The notes: generated from the letters alone by a model not told the origin. Shown: positions 10,412 through 22,871, numbered from the stretch's first letter. The stretch is DNA of 64,000 nucleotides from Eunapius fragilis (GCA_963681505.1 OY811973.1:5180128-5244127), one strand, 5' to 3'. A program made the numbers and translations.

Positions 10412-11824
10412 TCCTCACTCACATACGTCTTCAAACTGTGCAGATCATTTATTGAGGTGTCTTCGTCATCATCCGTTAGCTAGGTGTACGCATGGGCCAT
10501 GCCATGCAGGCAGTTGACTGCTAGCTACAGCTCCAAACCCTTCAGAGAACAGGAAAATATGATACAGGATATATTAACATAACTTTTTACCCTTCCATAT
10601 GACCCTACCTTCTGCCCCAGGCAATAAGTACGCGCGAAATAACCAAAAAAATGGCGATTTTCAAGGCGTTTGAACATTACTTCAGAAAATTCGTCGACAC
10701 ACGCCTTTAGTAGAAACAAGTACAACTATCTACATAGCATACATTTATCGTCGTTGTGTATCCCATCGATGTGCAGGAGAGGCACTATAGTCTTCAGAAC
10801 GTATATAGGTCAGTACGCACTGAAATAAGTACCTCACTTCAAGACACAAACCTGACACCTTTTTGTGCGGTAAGACCACGTGATTGTATATGCCATACGA
10901 AGGTCAGAGGTGTTTCTTAACCACAGTATGGCTTATAGGTGTTTATTGTACAAGGTGTGCTTTGTGTATAGCGCATTCCAAAGGGCATTGGTTGTCCGGT
11001 TCGTTGCTATGGGACAGCAAATCCATTTCAAAATTTTGGGGCGGTGGGCCTAATTTCCACGCGTTCAATGAGAGTAGACAGCCGTGATCTGTAGGTGTGT
11101 ATGGTTAAATAATGGAATAGCCCAAAGCTGCCCCGCCCCCCCCCCCCCCCCCATGCACAATCATGTGTATGGCAGACTACTTAATTCCTATGCAGACACT
11201 GGCAGACAGAGGGGAGCGGGGGATTAGGTCTGCAACCCGAGCACATCTCCCTTTGGTGTCTCTGTCCCTCCAATCCCCCTTTAATTTAATTCTGGATCTG
11301 CCACTGGCTTCACATATATTTATTATCAATGTGCCCCCCGCCAAATCCTGGATCCAGGGCTAATTCCAACCATACATAAAGATTTTTGTTGAGAATAGGA
11401 ATGGCTGCGCTCAAAAGGGTGGTTTAGCTATCTATCACATACACATGCAAACATACACACAACCCACAGCTGGAAAAACAATGTAAGTGCTTGCATACTA
11501 TACATACCACCCACACACGCTCACATACATGTACCTGCAAGTTTCTTACTAAACACTGTTCAATGGCCAGTAACACAAAACAGGATGCCATGGTGATCGA
11601 TGGCATGAAGGCTGGCACTCATCACTCACATACACAATGGCAAAGATGCTGGTGTATGTGTTTAAAATAAAAAACATGTACTACAATCTGGTAAATGGAC
11701 ATACCTTGCTCTAACTATACCTCACAGTAGTGAGCTCTTCATACCTCTTGAGGATACCATGCATCACTTGTGCAACTTCGTTGCCTCCTGAGCGTGGGAT
11801 CCAACAATTTGAGGAAAAGAACCA
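10412..11824. other. Stretch downstream of the RAG1-like gene, no gene seen
   Basis: I see no convincing coding sequence, no Kelch or PHD motif, and no clear inverted copy of sequence upstream of 7010. A C-run lies at 11135-11152. The region near 11210-11350 ends in a phrase (CTGGATCTGCCACTGG) like the borders of the G-run repeats. Confidence 0.5.
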
Positions 11825-11825
11825 T

Positions 11826-11926
11826 GGCCGTACCCAGAGGGGGTTCGTAACCAAGGAAACCTATAAAATTGCTATAGCAATTTTATTGGTTTCCTTGGTT
11901 ACGGAACCCCCTCTGGGTATGGCCCT
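11826..11926. repeat. Short perfect-type fold-back, about 100 bp
   Basis: The left arm (GGCCGTACCCAGAGGGGGTT, then CCAAGGAAACC, AAAATTGC) is followed directly by its reverse complement with almost no loop. It lies immediately upstream of the LINE relic and may have inserted into it. Confidence 0.9.
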
Positions 11927-11936
11927 GAGAACCTAG

Positions 11937-12220
11937 AGTGCTTTTAGAGATGCTATCTGCTTACACTATGGCTGGCAACCTCCATTATTACCATCACATT
12001 GCATATGTGGCTCCATCTATACTGTGGAGCATGCCATGAATTGCCCATCAGGAGGCTTTCCTTCAATTCGACACAATGAGGTGCGAGATCTGACCTCAGT
12101 GAGGTATGTCACAATGCAGAACCGACATGTACTTTGCAGCCATTGCAGAGTGAGTGCCTTACATAAGTCTGCCAATGCAGAGCTAGGAGCAAGAAAAACA
12201 ACGAATTATCTGACCTCTTA
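11937..12220 (+). pseudogene. LINE-type retrotransposon C-terminal fragment
   Basis: The frame reads SAFRDAICLHYGWQPP, then HCICGS with VEHAMNCPSGGFPS and RHNEVRDLT, then EVCHN.EP.C.LQPL. This is the C-terminal zinc-knuckle region I recall from LINE polymerases common in sponge and cnidarian genomes. It keeps C-x-C-G, the VEHA His and the Cys of NCPSGG. There is a small frame disruption near 12100 and a stop shortly after. No reverse-transcriptase core precedes it, so it is a dead, 5'-truncated fragment. A matching later part of the same domain is found at 51090-51395. Confidence 0.75.
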
Positions 12221-13138
12221 ATTGAAAAGTTTACATAACCAATAACAATTCTTCCACATGTCACCACTCCTAATTAAAGAGGCAGTACTTATGAAACCAC
12301 AAAGACTCAGACAGCAGCTAATACAACTACCAGCCCTTCTTCAACTGTCTACATTTGATACATTTGGTACACAAACATACAAACTTGTGTCAACACCATA
12401 CACAACGTCACTGAACAACTTTACAGTCTGCATATACAGTAGCAAGCATTATATGATGAAAACACAAAGCTTTACATTTGAGTAGTGGTTCTCCTGGTGG
12501 AGGTTGGAAGGGTGACTGACACAGTCCATGAGCTACATCACATTGTTCGGTATGATGGATTCAGTCCCTGGTCCATACCAGGCAGTCATGTAGGTAGCCC
12601 ACTGAGCCTGGAACCAGAGCTGCTGGCAGACCACCTGGGTATACCTTCACTCAATCATCAGGAGTTTTTCTGACCAATCTGATGGGAAGAGGGGGGGGGG
12701 GGGGGAGGAGCTCAGAGAGCTTACCAGAAAATCTGACTGGATGTCTTCTCATCACTGCTGCCTCCTCCCCATCAATTCACAGTGATGGGGAGGAGGGACT
12801 AATGGGGAAGAGGGGAACGGTACAGCACAAACAAAAGCCTGACCATCCCTTGAGCAATGTTCTCCACATTGTTATTATCTAGGAGCACATAGGTGGCTCC
12901 ACCATTCTTACTGCAGTGACAATGTGCCAACATATGCTCCGTGTATGGATACAGGTAAAGTGTAGGAGATGTGTGTGCTCCCAATGGGGGGAGGGGGTGG
13001 ACATTTCATCTCCCTTAACTAAAACCACACCTCTTCCTACTTCCTGTAACTAAAATGACTCCACAGGGTCAGGGATTAGAGGAGAGTTTAAAACACTATG
13101 AGTGAGGACCAACGAGTGAAGACCAATACATGTAGGAT
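12221..13138. other. Intergenic stretch, no gene recognised
   Basis: Short frames only, none with a motif I recognise. A G-run is present at 12689-12706. A small inverted pair of CTCCTCCCCATC-type sequence occurs at 12760-12800. Confidence 0.4.
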
Positions 13139-13340
13139 ACGCAGCCTTCAGGAAGGGGGGGGGGGGGGGGGGGGGGTTGAATTTGGTTAATAGGTGAACT
13201 TACAATAACATACACGCATCATACAATATATTTTGTTCTTAATAAAACTGATTAGACTCAATGATGAAGGCGATCTCGCTTTGGGGATAGGACGGGGGGT
13301 TGTTCGAACCCAATGACCCCCCCCCCCCCCCCCTGTGTAC
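13139..13340 (+). repeat. Dispersed repeat, direct copy at 46450-46530
   Basis: GCAGCCTTCAGGAAG, a G-run, then TTAATAGGTGAACTTACAAT and CATCATAC are repeated in the same order and orientation at 46450-46530 with small changes. A C-run follows at 13317-13333. Confidence 0.65.
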
Positions 13341-13499
13341 ACCCATGATATGTGTAGGACCAATGGACACATACATGTAGCGCCAATGAAGACATACCTC
13401 CAAATGATGGTAACTAATAAACTCCGTACTGCAGAGGACAGGCTCATCCCCCGTAGAGCTGCCATGGCAACAGTGATGAGCTCACAGACCACACATCTT

Positions 13500-13625
13500 C
13501 GGGGCAGGAGAGGGAGAAGTGTGAGGATGGGTATAAGTAGAAAGGGGAGGAGGAGAGGAGGGGGAGGGAGGAGGAGGATGGGAGGAGGGAAGGAGAAAGA
13601 GGTGGAGGAGAAGAGAGGAAAAACA
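13500..13625 (+). repeat. Polypurine tract
   Basis: About 120 bases of almost uninterrupted G and A (GGAGGAGGAGAGGAGG-type) on the plus strand. It forces a Arg/Gly/Glu-rich open frame that is not a gene. Such tracts can form triplex DNA; that is inference. Confidence 0.8.
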
Positions 13626-14089
<464 letters not shown>

Positions 14090-14226
14090 AGCGATAAGGT
14101 ACTGAAGGGAAGTATGGACTTTTACACATACCTGGCCTGGAATGAGGCAGTTGGTATAGTAAAGTGGAGGATCACGGGAGACTTTTTAATATGGTGAGGT
14201 GTTGCCATAGATAACACTAATTCATA

Positions 14227-14430
14227 TATACACATACATGTACACATACACACATATACATATACGTACACACATACAAATAAAACACATGCACACATAC
14301 GTGCACATAAAACACACATGTACACACATAGCCATAAACACTGTCACACACACATACTTAGTCATAAACGCACACACATACATATATACATCTATACATA
14401 CATGTACATATACATGTACATGTATGTTCA
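14227..14430 (+). repeat. Low-complexity ACATAC/ACACAT block
   Basis: Cryptic simple sequence of ACATACA, TACATGTA and ACACAT words, like 3960-4215. The open frames on both strands are low-complexity artefacts. Confidence 0.85.
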
Positions 14431-14839
14431 CACATGGGACATTGTACGAGAAAACATGGTAGTTTTCAAATGCTGCAGTTGGCACAAATCTAATGCACCT
14501 AAACTTAAAGTCGGACTAGCTTTTGCAAAGTTAGAAGTATTCAATCTTTTATGATGCATTCATTTTCAATGGGAAAGGTCAATTAATTAAGTGCGTACCG
14601 TCAGTCGTATAGAAATATGGCAGCTCTTGTATATTTGATGCTCCCGCCGTTTGTACCAGACGTTACCTCTACGTGTAAGCTCTTACATGTACTACCGCTC
14701 CGGTATATAACCTTTTAGCGTATTACGAACAGTCACTACCATCCAATATACGTTTTGCATTCATGCTACTTAACTAGTACTCTGAGACTTACAAGATCCT
14801 TCCGTAATAAGTCTGGTTGTATGCCCGTGTCGATTCTCT

Positions 14840-15165
14840 GAGTGGCAAATTCCTTTGTGTAATCGCAACCTCCGTCTTTCCCAATTAGTGCCACCTAGCC
14901 ACTCCTACATGTGGTCATCATGCCAAGTCAGTACATAGCAATAATTATTGGTCATTTAACTACAACATCAAAAAACAGCTAGGTCTGGGCACGGCCGACT
15001 GATGATAAGGGGCACGTGATGATCGTCTTGTATGCGGGGTGTATCTCACTAACCATTCAACGGAAGTGCGATTTGAAGGCCCTAAGCTCTGAAAAACGGA
15101 TGAGAAATAAGTACACTGACTACTCTCATATAATCCGTTAGCACCTAAGGAAATTATCATTTGGT
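14840..15165 (+). repeat. Inverted repeat, partner at 46018-46400
   Basis: Reverse complement of 46018-46400 with moderate divergence: for example CCACCTAGCCACTCCTAC here against GTAGGAGTGGCTAGGTTGCA there, and the CCAAATGATA..TTTAGGTGCT block. On the minus strand both copies preserve the peptide phrase SLGA.GLYESSQCTY, so a decayed coding segment may be inside. 14431-14839 and 15166-15486 show no gene. Confidence 0.85.
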
Positions 15166-15483
15166 TGGGAAACTATTGATGACTGAATAACGAAATGAGA
15201 TAAAATGAATGGACATTGGAAACCTTGCATAATTAATGTGGAAGTGCGGATATAAGTACCTAAGGTGCGAAAAACTACTCAAAATATGCCAAATAGTCCC
15301 CACATTACAAATCCGAGAGCACCTAGTCAATATAATTTTTTTTTCTGCAGTTAGATGCAGTTTTCTGAATGCGTCCATACATTTTCTATGGACACCGAAT
15401 TACGCAATGACCGAATACCGCGTAATCCTTTTGACCGCCAATTTCTCGATATGACCAGACAGGTCAAAATAAAATAACAGTAC

Positions 15484-15486
<3 letters not shown>

Positions 15487-15550
<64 letters not shown>
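15487..15550 (+). repeat. TG microsatellite
   Basis: Pure (TG)n of about 64 bp. Confidence 0.97.
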
Positions 15551-15552
<2 letters not shown>

Positions 15553-16414
15553 GAGGGGAGGAGGATGAACAGAGCATCACACATACATGTATGCCATCCA
15601 TCCTATACAGCAATAGGTTAAAAGAGGCTGGCAGGCCTACGTTTAATTATTCATGCAGCATTCATCTAAAAAGAGAGGGTGTTTCAAATAGATTATAGTT
15701 AACCATATACAAATATGAGTTAGAATTATATCTACATAATCTACATGTAGGCCTGCATATAAATCGCTCTTCACTTTCACGGAAAGTGACATATATGTAT
15801 ACATGGACTGTAAAATTAGCCCCCAAAAATTTTTGTATCAGGGCATGCCTATAAAATGATGAATAGAAACCTATTAGATATGGATATGAATTTAGACACA
15901 ATGACTTCAGGCCTATTTATCCCCCCCCCCCCCCCAACCCACAAACTATAAAGATATCTATGTCCATTCAAGCACAACACTTTTTTTTACACACACACAC
16001 GCATGCACACACACATACACACACAACACATACACACACATACACACACACACATGCACGCACCTTATAGTGTTCTGGTTTTTAACGAACAATTAGTTTT
16101 TCACTATTGAATTCGTGGCATTCACCTGCCAGTAGCAAAGTGCTCCTGAATTGTTGATGGAGTTAAAATTTATTTATCACCTTAATCTGATAAAAGGTAC
16201 TCTCCCACTTTCGTTGGATGCATTTTCTCTCCATTCAAATGTTATCTACACATACGGGACGGCTTTACATCCCATGAGTTCAATTTGAAATCAAAATTAC
16301 ACAAGCACATAAATACATGTACTCAGACATACTGATGTAATTAGATCATCGATACATACACACATAAATACATAGATTCATACACGTGCGCACACACACA
16401 TGTGTTACAATCCA
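15551..16414. other. Intergenic stretch, no gene seen
   Basis: Contains a C-run (15920-15935) and impure CA repeats (15990-16065). No coding motif was recognised. Confidence 0.45.
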
Positions 16415-16665
16415 GGGGTGGATACAGGGGTTTTCCAAAAGGGAGGGTTGAGACCCGCGATACGAAATGCAGGGGGGGGGGGGGGGGGGGGGGGGGCGGG
16501 GGGGGGGGGGGGTGCTGCTTTAGACCCGACACGAAAAGCGGGGGGGGGGGGGGGGGGGGGGGGGGTTGCTGCCCGCTTCAGGCCCGATACAAAAAGCGGG
16601 GGGAGGGGGTGCTGTCCACTTCAAGCCCGATACGAAAAGCAAGGGGGGGGGGGGATGCTGTCCAT
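16415..16665 (+). repeat. G-run minisatellite repeat element
   Basis: Begins GGATACAGGGGTTTTCC, then four units of a spacer (AGGCCCGATACAAAAAGC and variants) separated by G-runs of 7 to 30 bases, then runs into a TG tract. This is the plus-orientation copy of the family seen at 291-620. Confidence 0.9.
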
Positions 16666-17030
16666 TGTGTGTGTGTGTGTGTGTGTGTGTGTGGCTGTGT
16701 GCTTTGTGTATGTACATGTATATGTGTTGTGTGTAAATATACATGTGCATGTGTGATATGTGATGTGTGTATAGTGATATACATGTGTGCATGTGTTTAC
16801 ATGCATGAGCAAATAATTCACATCAAGCCAGCTGCTGCTCACCTCGCCGTACAGTATGAGCTTGTTGTTAGGAAGCAGCACATGGTCTCGTCTGATGAAC
16901 GTCTTAAATCCCCCCAGTCGTTTCCTAGGGACAAAGCTTTATACCCTCTGACCAGAAGAGCTATAACATATACAATGCACCCACACCTAACACACACAAA
17001 AACACACATATACATGCGCATAGTCGACGT

Positions 17031-17085
<55 letters not shown>

Positions 17086-17417
17086 CAGAACATACACCCA
17101 AAAGAAGCTCCATCAGTCATCTCCTGCCCCTCCACACCTGGCTAAACACACCCCACTAGGCCACTACACACCTCTATCACACATCCATGTGTTTACATGC
17201 ATATATAAAGGATTGTGTGAAAGTGAAACTGAGCTCTCATGTTATCCAGCAAGAATATCATTGCACAGTTCTCAGCTATGACATGCAGCATTCAAGTGCA
17301 TAATGCTCATGGTTACACTCAGAATACAAATGGGGCTGGGCACCACAGTGACCCACGTACAGCGTGCAGATACTCAGTCCAGCCCTGAGGTCCCAGTGTT
17401 TCACTGGTAGCTGGTAG

Positions 17418-17460
<43 letters not shown>

Positions 17461-17474
17461 TGTGTGTCTTAGTA

Positions 17475-18335
17475 GGGTCAATCCGTTATATGTCAATCAC
17501 TTTTGACCCTCACATGTTCAGATATTGATGCAACTTCTCATATTTGTTTGCCTTGATATGAATGTTTATTATGCCTATTATCAACTTAATAACTTTAATG
17601 GTTTACGAAATATTTCTTCCTGAATAATTGATTTTTTACCAAAAATTGCAACTTGGAGGGCTCACATCTTTGCCACCACAGTGCAGATGCTGATATATCA
17701 GGCATCAAATTGAAGCTCCTTCTCAGCGCTACTGAACGATGTCAATCATTTTTCAGGGTGATGAAAGGGTTAAATATGAAACTTGTTTTATGTTTACTTT
17801 ACAAAAAAGAGGTCACTTGCCATATGATACTCAAAGTTTTTATTTCACCATATAGTAGTCATTGATGGTCCCAATGTTTTCCAAAAATAAAAAGTTTGAG
17901 TATCGGTAACCCCTGGGCACCTTGCGCAGCTAAACCTGAAGTCGCCATTTTTGTTTTTCAACTTGGTTGATTTAGCTCTAATCTAAAATAAGTGGTGTTT
18001 ACGCAGTGGAGAGCAGTATTACGTAACCGTCTTACCACGGCTATCCAAATTGTGGTTTATTAGTAACCATGACTCAGCAGTTTTTTTTTTTTTGTAACTG
18101 TAGTTAGGAATCATTGAGCGTTAAATAGAGGCAAACTTGTGCGAACGCCCCACAGCAGATAGTATACAGTGTACAGCCATGAGCAGTTATTGGAGTCGAT
18201 ACTGTTGCGATCCTTTCAAGCACCATCGGCGCCGTATATACTCGCACCTTCGAGTTTGTACCAGCATCATTGATTGCAGAACACCCATCTCTCTCGCTAC
18301 AAAGTGAACACATTGCTAGGACCGGTGTCGGAGCA
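17475..18335 (+). repeat. Left terminal inverted repeat of the Ginger-like element
   Basis: Near-identical to the inverse of 20935-21737, including a 70-codon frame (17653-17865) that recurs inverted at 21347-21559 with one visible amino-acid difference. Because it lies inside a terminal repeat, that frame may be chance; its conservation follows from repeat identity. Confidence 0.9.
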
Positions 18336-18443
18336 GATTCTGTCCCCCCGCAGATTTTGTCCCCCCGGACACAATCCGCTAGCGGAAATTGTCCCCCACG
18401 GACATAATCCGCTAGCAGATATTGTCCCCCTTCCGCAGATATT

Positions 18444-18479
<36 letters not shown>

Positions 18480-18480
18480 C
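18336..18480 (+). repeat. Left subterminal array with TCCGCTAGCGGA palindromes
   Basis: Repeats of the phrase CCCCCGGACACAATCCGCTAG. The palindrome TCCGCTAGCGGA is intact at one site and degenerate at others. It ends in a long C-run (18449-18478). A mirrored array is at 20640-20822. Confidence 0.85.
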
Positions 18481-18746
18481 CTCCAACCGATGCTTGGCCG
18501 TCCCGGTTTTTTAAATTGGTGTCAGGTCCTATAAGCCCCGCCCGCTTTTTGCATCGAGCCAGAAAGGTAAGCTTAGCACACACACCCTCCCCCTCCCCCT
18601 TCAGTCCCGCAGTGCTATCAATCTACCTTCCCGCCAGACGTCCTGGCTGCGGCCCTGAATATTGTCCCCTCCGCCCTTCTAAGTTGCACGTGGTGCGCTT
18701 TGCAGCTGCTAGTAGCTATTAGCTTTCAGTAGTCAGCTGCAGCATT

Positions 18747-19930
18747 ATGGATGAAGAAGAGTACGATGCCATTTCTCAGCTTTCTGGAGTATGGTACTTA
18801 GTTACCCCTCTGCATGGCATCACAAGGACCTAAAGCAAGCTCAAGTGTGTGCATGCATGGACTATGCATGCGGTCGATAGCGGCGTATACTGTACCGCAA
18901 AAAGGATAAAGAAAGAGGGAAAATTGAATATCTTCAAGTTCCTAGAGGTGTAGAAGAAATAGAACGAATCCTTCATTCATGCCATTCGTTCAAAGAAAGT
19001 GAGTATGACTGCCATGCACGTATAAACGTACGCATCGGGGCTCGGTTATCGAATTAGTAGTATACTTCATGATCGAAACCAACTATTTACAGCTTTTGCA
19101 TTTAGTCTTGGTCTTTACGCATGCAAGCTGTTTTAAATTTATACAATGCACGCGTGTAAACGGTTGGTAGATCACCAACGTCAATAACCAAGCGCCCGAA
19201 AAGTGTCCGAGGATTTTAACACTGCATGACTCATGCACGCTATAGGATTGCTCCAATAATCATAATAGCGCATTTTATATATACGTGGACACCTGGGAAG
19301 GGATAAAACAAGAGAAAATTAAGGTTTTATCGAGATTCTTCTGGAAGACGCAGATGAAAGATGTATAGGTGCATGAGTTCGTTAGACGTGCGATGCTTGC
19401 CCAAGCACCAATGGTGCCAAGTTTATGATAACCATAGCCCCTCTGCATCCCATACACCTATACAACCAAGTGTTTGGCATCAAGTTAGTTGCAATCAAGA
19501 CTACCTTAAGTTAATGCATGCATGTATCAATTTAGGTTGGAATAGACCTGATTGGTCCTCTCCCAAAAACTGAACGAGGCAATTGTTAAATCATCACCTT
19601 AGTTGATTACTTTTTAAAGTGGCCTGAGGCGAGCCTATAGCTGGCAAGACTGCAAGAACAGTTGCTGAGTTTCTGTATAAGATTATATGCAGGCAAATGT
19701 TAATGATTTATTAATTCAGTTTACATATAAGGCTATAAGCATTTCATAACATGTAACTTTCTTACAGGCATGGTTGCACCAATGTTACCATATAAGATCA
19801 AGAACGTGAATTTGTGAACAGAGTCAATGCAGTACTGTTTCAATTAACGGGAACTGAACACAGGATAATCTACAGCATATACCATCTTCAAACTAATGGT
19901 TGGTATAATCAAACACTACAACGATCCCTA
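18747..19930 (+). pseudogene. Decayed gypsy/Ginger-type integrase gene
   Basis: A possible start at 18747 (MDEEEYDAISQLSG). An exon at about 18881-18998 reads RRILYRKKDKERGK, then VEEIERILHSCH, the beginning of an HHCC zinc domain. About 19338-19500 supplies RFFWKTQMKDV, then after a stop and a frameshift CDACPSTNGAKF. 19531-19640 reads VGIDLIGPLPKTERGN, stop, TLVDYFLKWPEA, which carries the first catalytic Asp of a DDE integrase. 19770-19930 reads REFVN, LTGTEHRI and QTNGWYNQTL, the region expected before the catalytic Glu. Several stops and shifts show it is dead. I do not give a repaired reading. Confidence 0.85.
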
Positions 19931-20102
19931 AGGATATTTATGTTCATTGTGCGTGTCTGATACTGATACCTGACACCGCTTACAGAGACTTGATGCAATG
20001 TGACACCTGTCACAAATGGTTCCTTATCAAATGTGTTGGTATTCTCACACTTCCCAACACTGCATGAGGACAAATGGTGTTGCTCTCCTGTGTATGTGAC
20101 TG

Positions 20103-20621
20103 AGATACTGATTTATTGTTGGATTGAACCATTTCCAGCTTTTCTTTGTAAAATTAATATGTATCTGAGCGTTTGGCGACCATTTCACCATACGAAGCTG
20201 CATGCCTACACACTCAGTTTGCTAATCAAACGCAATGTTGGGGGGGGGGGGGGGGGGGGTTACCCCTGGCCTCATTATGGCTCTGATACCCCTAGCCTCA
20301 CTATGGCTCTGCATGTTACCCCTGGCCTCACTATGGCTCTGTTATCCCATGCAGGCCCTGTTACCCCTGCATGGCGTCACTATATGGCTCTGTTACCCCT
20401 GGCCTCAATATGGATCTGTTACCCCTGGCCTCAATATGGATCTGTTACCACTGGCCTATATCTACTCTTCCTGTGTGTGTGTGACTGAGATATTGATTTA
20501 TTGTTTGATTGAACCATTTCCAGCTTTTCTTGTATATAATTAATATGAATCCGAGCGTTTGGCGACCATTTCACCATACGAAGCTGCATGCCTATACACG
20601 CTCGCTAATCAAATGCAATGG
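20103..20621 (+). repeat. 130-bp direct duplication flanking a 26-bp minisatellite
   Basis: 20103-20236 and 20487-20621 are near-identical (ATTGAACCATTTCCAGCTTT..GCATGCCTA). Between them, 20260-20457 is about eight degenerate copies of a 26-bp unit around TTACCCCTGGCCTCACTATG. These lie in the interior of the Ginger-like element. Confidence 0.85.
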
Positions 20622-20639
20622 ATTAATTGTTGCGGGGGG

Positions 20640-20822
20640 GGGGGGGACACATTCTGCGGAGGAGGGACAGACCGCTAGCAGAACATGTCTCCCCGGACAG
20701 AATCCGCTGGCGGATTGTGTCCCCCCGGACAGAGTCCGCTAGCGGATTGTATCCCCCCGGACAGAATCCGCTAGCGGATTGTGTCCGGGGGGACACTTTT
20801 TGGGGGGGACAAAATCCGCTAT
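20640..20822 (+). repeat. Right subterminal array with TCCGCTAGCGGA palindromes
   Basis: At least three copies of GACAGAATCCGCTAGCGGAT or close variants, separated by CCCCCCGG. It mirrors 18336-18480. Arrays of short palindromes just inside the terminal repeats are typical candidates for transposase binding sites; that role is inferred. Confidence 0.85.
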
Positions 20823-20934
20823 GACACCGGCACGTTCGTTGCTAGGCCCTGCACATTCTAGTAAAGGTACATTAGGAGCCCTGGACTCAGGAGAACACTC
20901 ACGTATTGCTTTTAGACAATTGCAGCAAGCTACG

Positions 20935-21737
20935 ACTCCACTTTGTAGCGAGAGAGATGGGTGTTCTGCAATCAATGATGCTGGTACAACTCGAAGGTGC
21001 GAGTATATACGGCGCCGATGGTGCTTGAAAGGATCGCAACAGTATCGACTCCAATAACTGCTCATGGCTGTACACTGTATACTATCTCTGCGTTCGCACA
21101 AGTTTTCCTCTATTTAATGCTCAATGATTCCTAACTACAGTTCCAAAAAATAATAAACCACAATTTGGATAGCCGTGGTAAGACGGTTACGTAATACTGC
21201 TCCCACTGCGTAAACACCACTTACTTTAGATTAGAGCTAAATCAACCAAGTTGAAAAACAAAAATGGCGACTTCAGGTTTAGCTGCGCACGGTGCCCAGG
21301 GGTTACCGATACTCAAACTTTTTATTTTTGGAAAACATTGGGACCATCAATGACTACTATATGGTGAAATAAAAACTTTGAGTATCATATGGCAAGTGAC
21401 CTCTTTTTTGTAAAGTAAACATAAAACAAGTTTCATATTTAACCCTTTCATCACCCTGAAAAATGATTGACATCGTTCAGTAGCGCTGAGAAGGAGCTTC
21501 AATTTGATGCCTGATATACCAGCATCTGCACTGTGGTGGCAAAGATGTGAGCCCTCCAAGTTACAATTTTTGGTAAAAAATCAATTATTCAGGAAGAAAT
21601 ATTTCGTAAACCATTAAAGTTATTAAGTTGATAATAGGCATAATAAACATTCATATCAAGGCAAACAAATACGAGAAGTTGCATCAATATCTGAACATGT
21701 GAGGGTCAAAAGTGATTGACATATAACGGATTGACCC
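20935..21737 (-). repeat. Right terminal inverted repeat of the Ginger-like element
   Basis: Inverse copy of 17475-18335. The segment 20860-20935 has no counterpart on the left and is an insertion or a left-side deletion. The outer end is followed by the AGTA target copy. Confidence 0.9.
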
Positions 21738-22210
21738 AGTATGTACATGCATATGTTGTGTTGGTGTGAATATACATGTGCATGTGTGATATGTGATGTG
21801 TGTATAGTGATATACATGTGTGCATGTGTTTACATGCATAAGCAAATATTTCACATCAAGCCAGCTGCTGCTCACCTCACCGTACAGTATGAGCTTGTTG
21901 TTAGGAAGCAGCCCATTGGTCTCGTCTGTTGAACGTCTTGAATCCCACCAATCATTTTCTAGGGACAAAGCCATATACCCTCTGACTCTGCATGACCAGA
22001 AGAGCGATAACATGCACAACTTCACACATACCTAATGCACACAAATGTATACACATATTCTCAACAGACACATAGTTCTTCTTGATAGAGAGGTCCAGCT
22101 TGATGATACTTGGGCTATTGAGCCCCACTTGATAACATGCAGAAATGTTATAAAAACACACAAATATACACACATGCACTGTACTCCAGACACATGACAC
22201 ACACTAGGAC

Positions 22211-22223
22211 ACACACACAACAC

Positions 22224-22304
<81 letters not shown>
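22211..22304 (+). repeat. CA microsatellite
   Basis: Nearly pure (CA)n of about 94 bp inside the 1.75-kb tandem unit. Confidence 0.97.
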
Positions 22305-22308
<4 letters not shown>

Positions 22309-22689
22309 CGTAAATGTACATGAAAAAACACCTCTATCTTGAGAGGTCCAGTTCCAATCTATGGTCAGACCAACTTGCCCAAATACTAGACTGAGACCCA
22401 CTTGCTTGCATGAAACAGGTGAGACAAATGAACACACAAATATAACACACACATGCACCTCACATCAGGGCAAAGAGCACATGAAGTGCCTCTGGAAGTG
22501 TCCAATTGCAAGCCCAAACACCACTTAACCACCAGTTTGTTATTGCTTAGAGCTTGGAACTTCTTTGCCTTTGAAATACCAGTATTGCTTATTCTGAAAC
22601 CCAAGTCCAACTGTGTGGGGCAGACTGACCATAATCCATACACTATCAATTGTAATAGGCCTACACTTGACACGAACGTGTGTGATAAA

Positions 22690-22810
22690 TGTACAGGACT
22701 GGTGCCGGTGTTGTACTGGGCTGATGTATTGAATGTACTGGACTGGTGTGATGTATGTACTGGACTGGTGTGATGTATGTACTGGACTGGTGTGTGTAGT
22801 ATGTACTGGA
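22690..22810 (+). repeat. Short minisatellite of a GTACTGGACTGGTGTGATGT unit
   Basis: Three to four copies of a 22-23 bp unit, part of the tandem block. Confidence 0.8.
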
Positions 22811-22871
22811 CCACCTCACATAAACTCCATGGACTTAAATAGCAGACTTTGCATTTGGTGATATCAAACAT

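Larger units (their letters stand above)
17475..21737 (+). mobile_element. Ginger-like DNA transposon with long terminal inverted repeats
   Basis: The ends are exact inverted copies beginning GGGTCAATCCGTTATATGTC, and both flanks carry AGTA (17471-17474 and 21738-21741), a 4-bp target duplication. Inverted repeats run about 860 bp on the left and 800-900 bp on the right. The interior carries a decayed integrase gene of the gypsy/Ginger type. Ginger elements are DNA transposons whose transposase derives from or resembles gypsy integrase and which make 4-bp duplications. The element inserted into a copy of the 1.75-kb tandem unit. It is inactive as read, because the integrase has stops and frame breaks. 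Confidence 0.85.

Noticed and set aside
16402-17145. A 247-codon open frame
   Set aside because: It runs through G-run repeats and CA/TG tracts, with glycine runs and Cys-Val runs, and overlaps other equally long frames. It is low-complexity sequence.
17653-17865. A 70-codon gene present twice in inverted orientation (also 21347-21559)
   Set aside because: Both copies lie inside the terminal inverted repeats of the Ginger-like element, so identity reflects the repeats. No domain was recognised.
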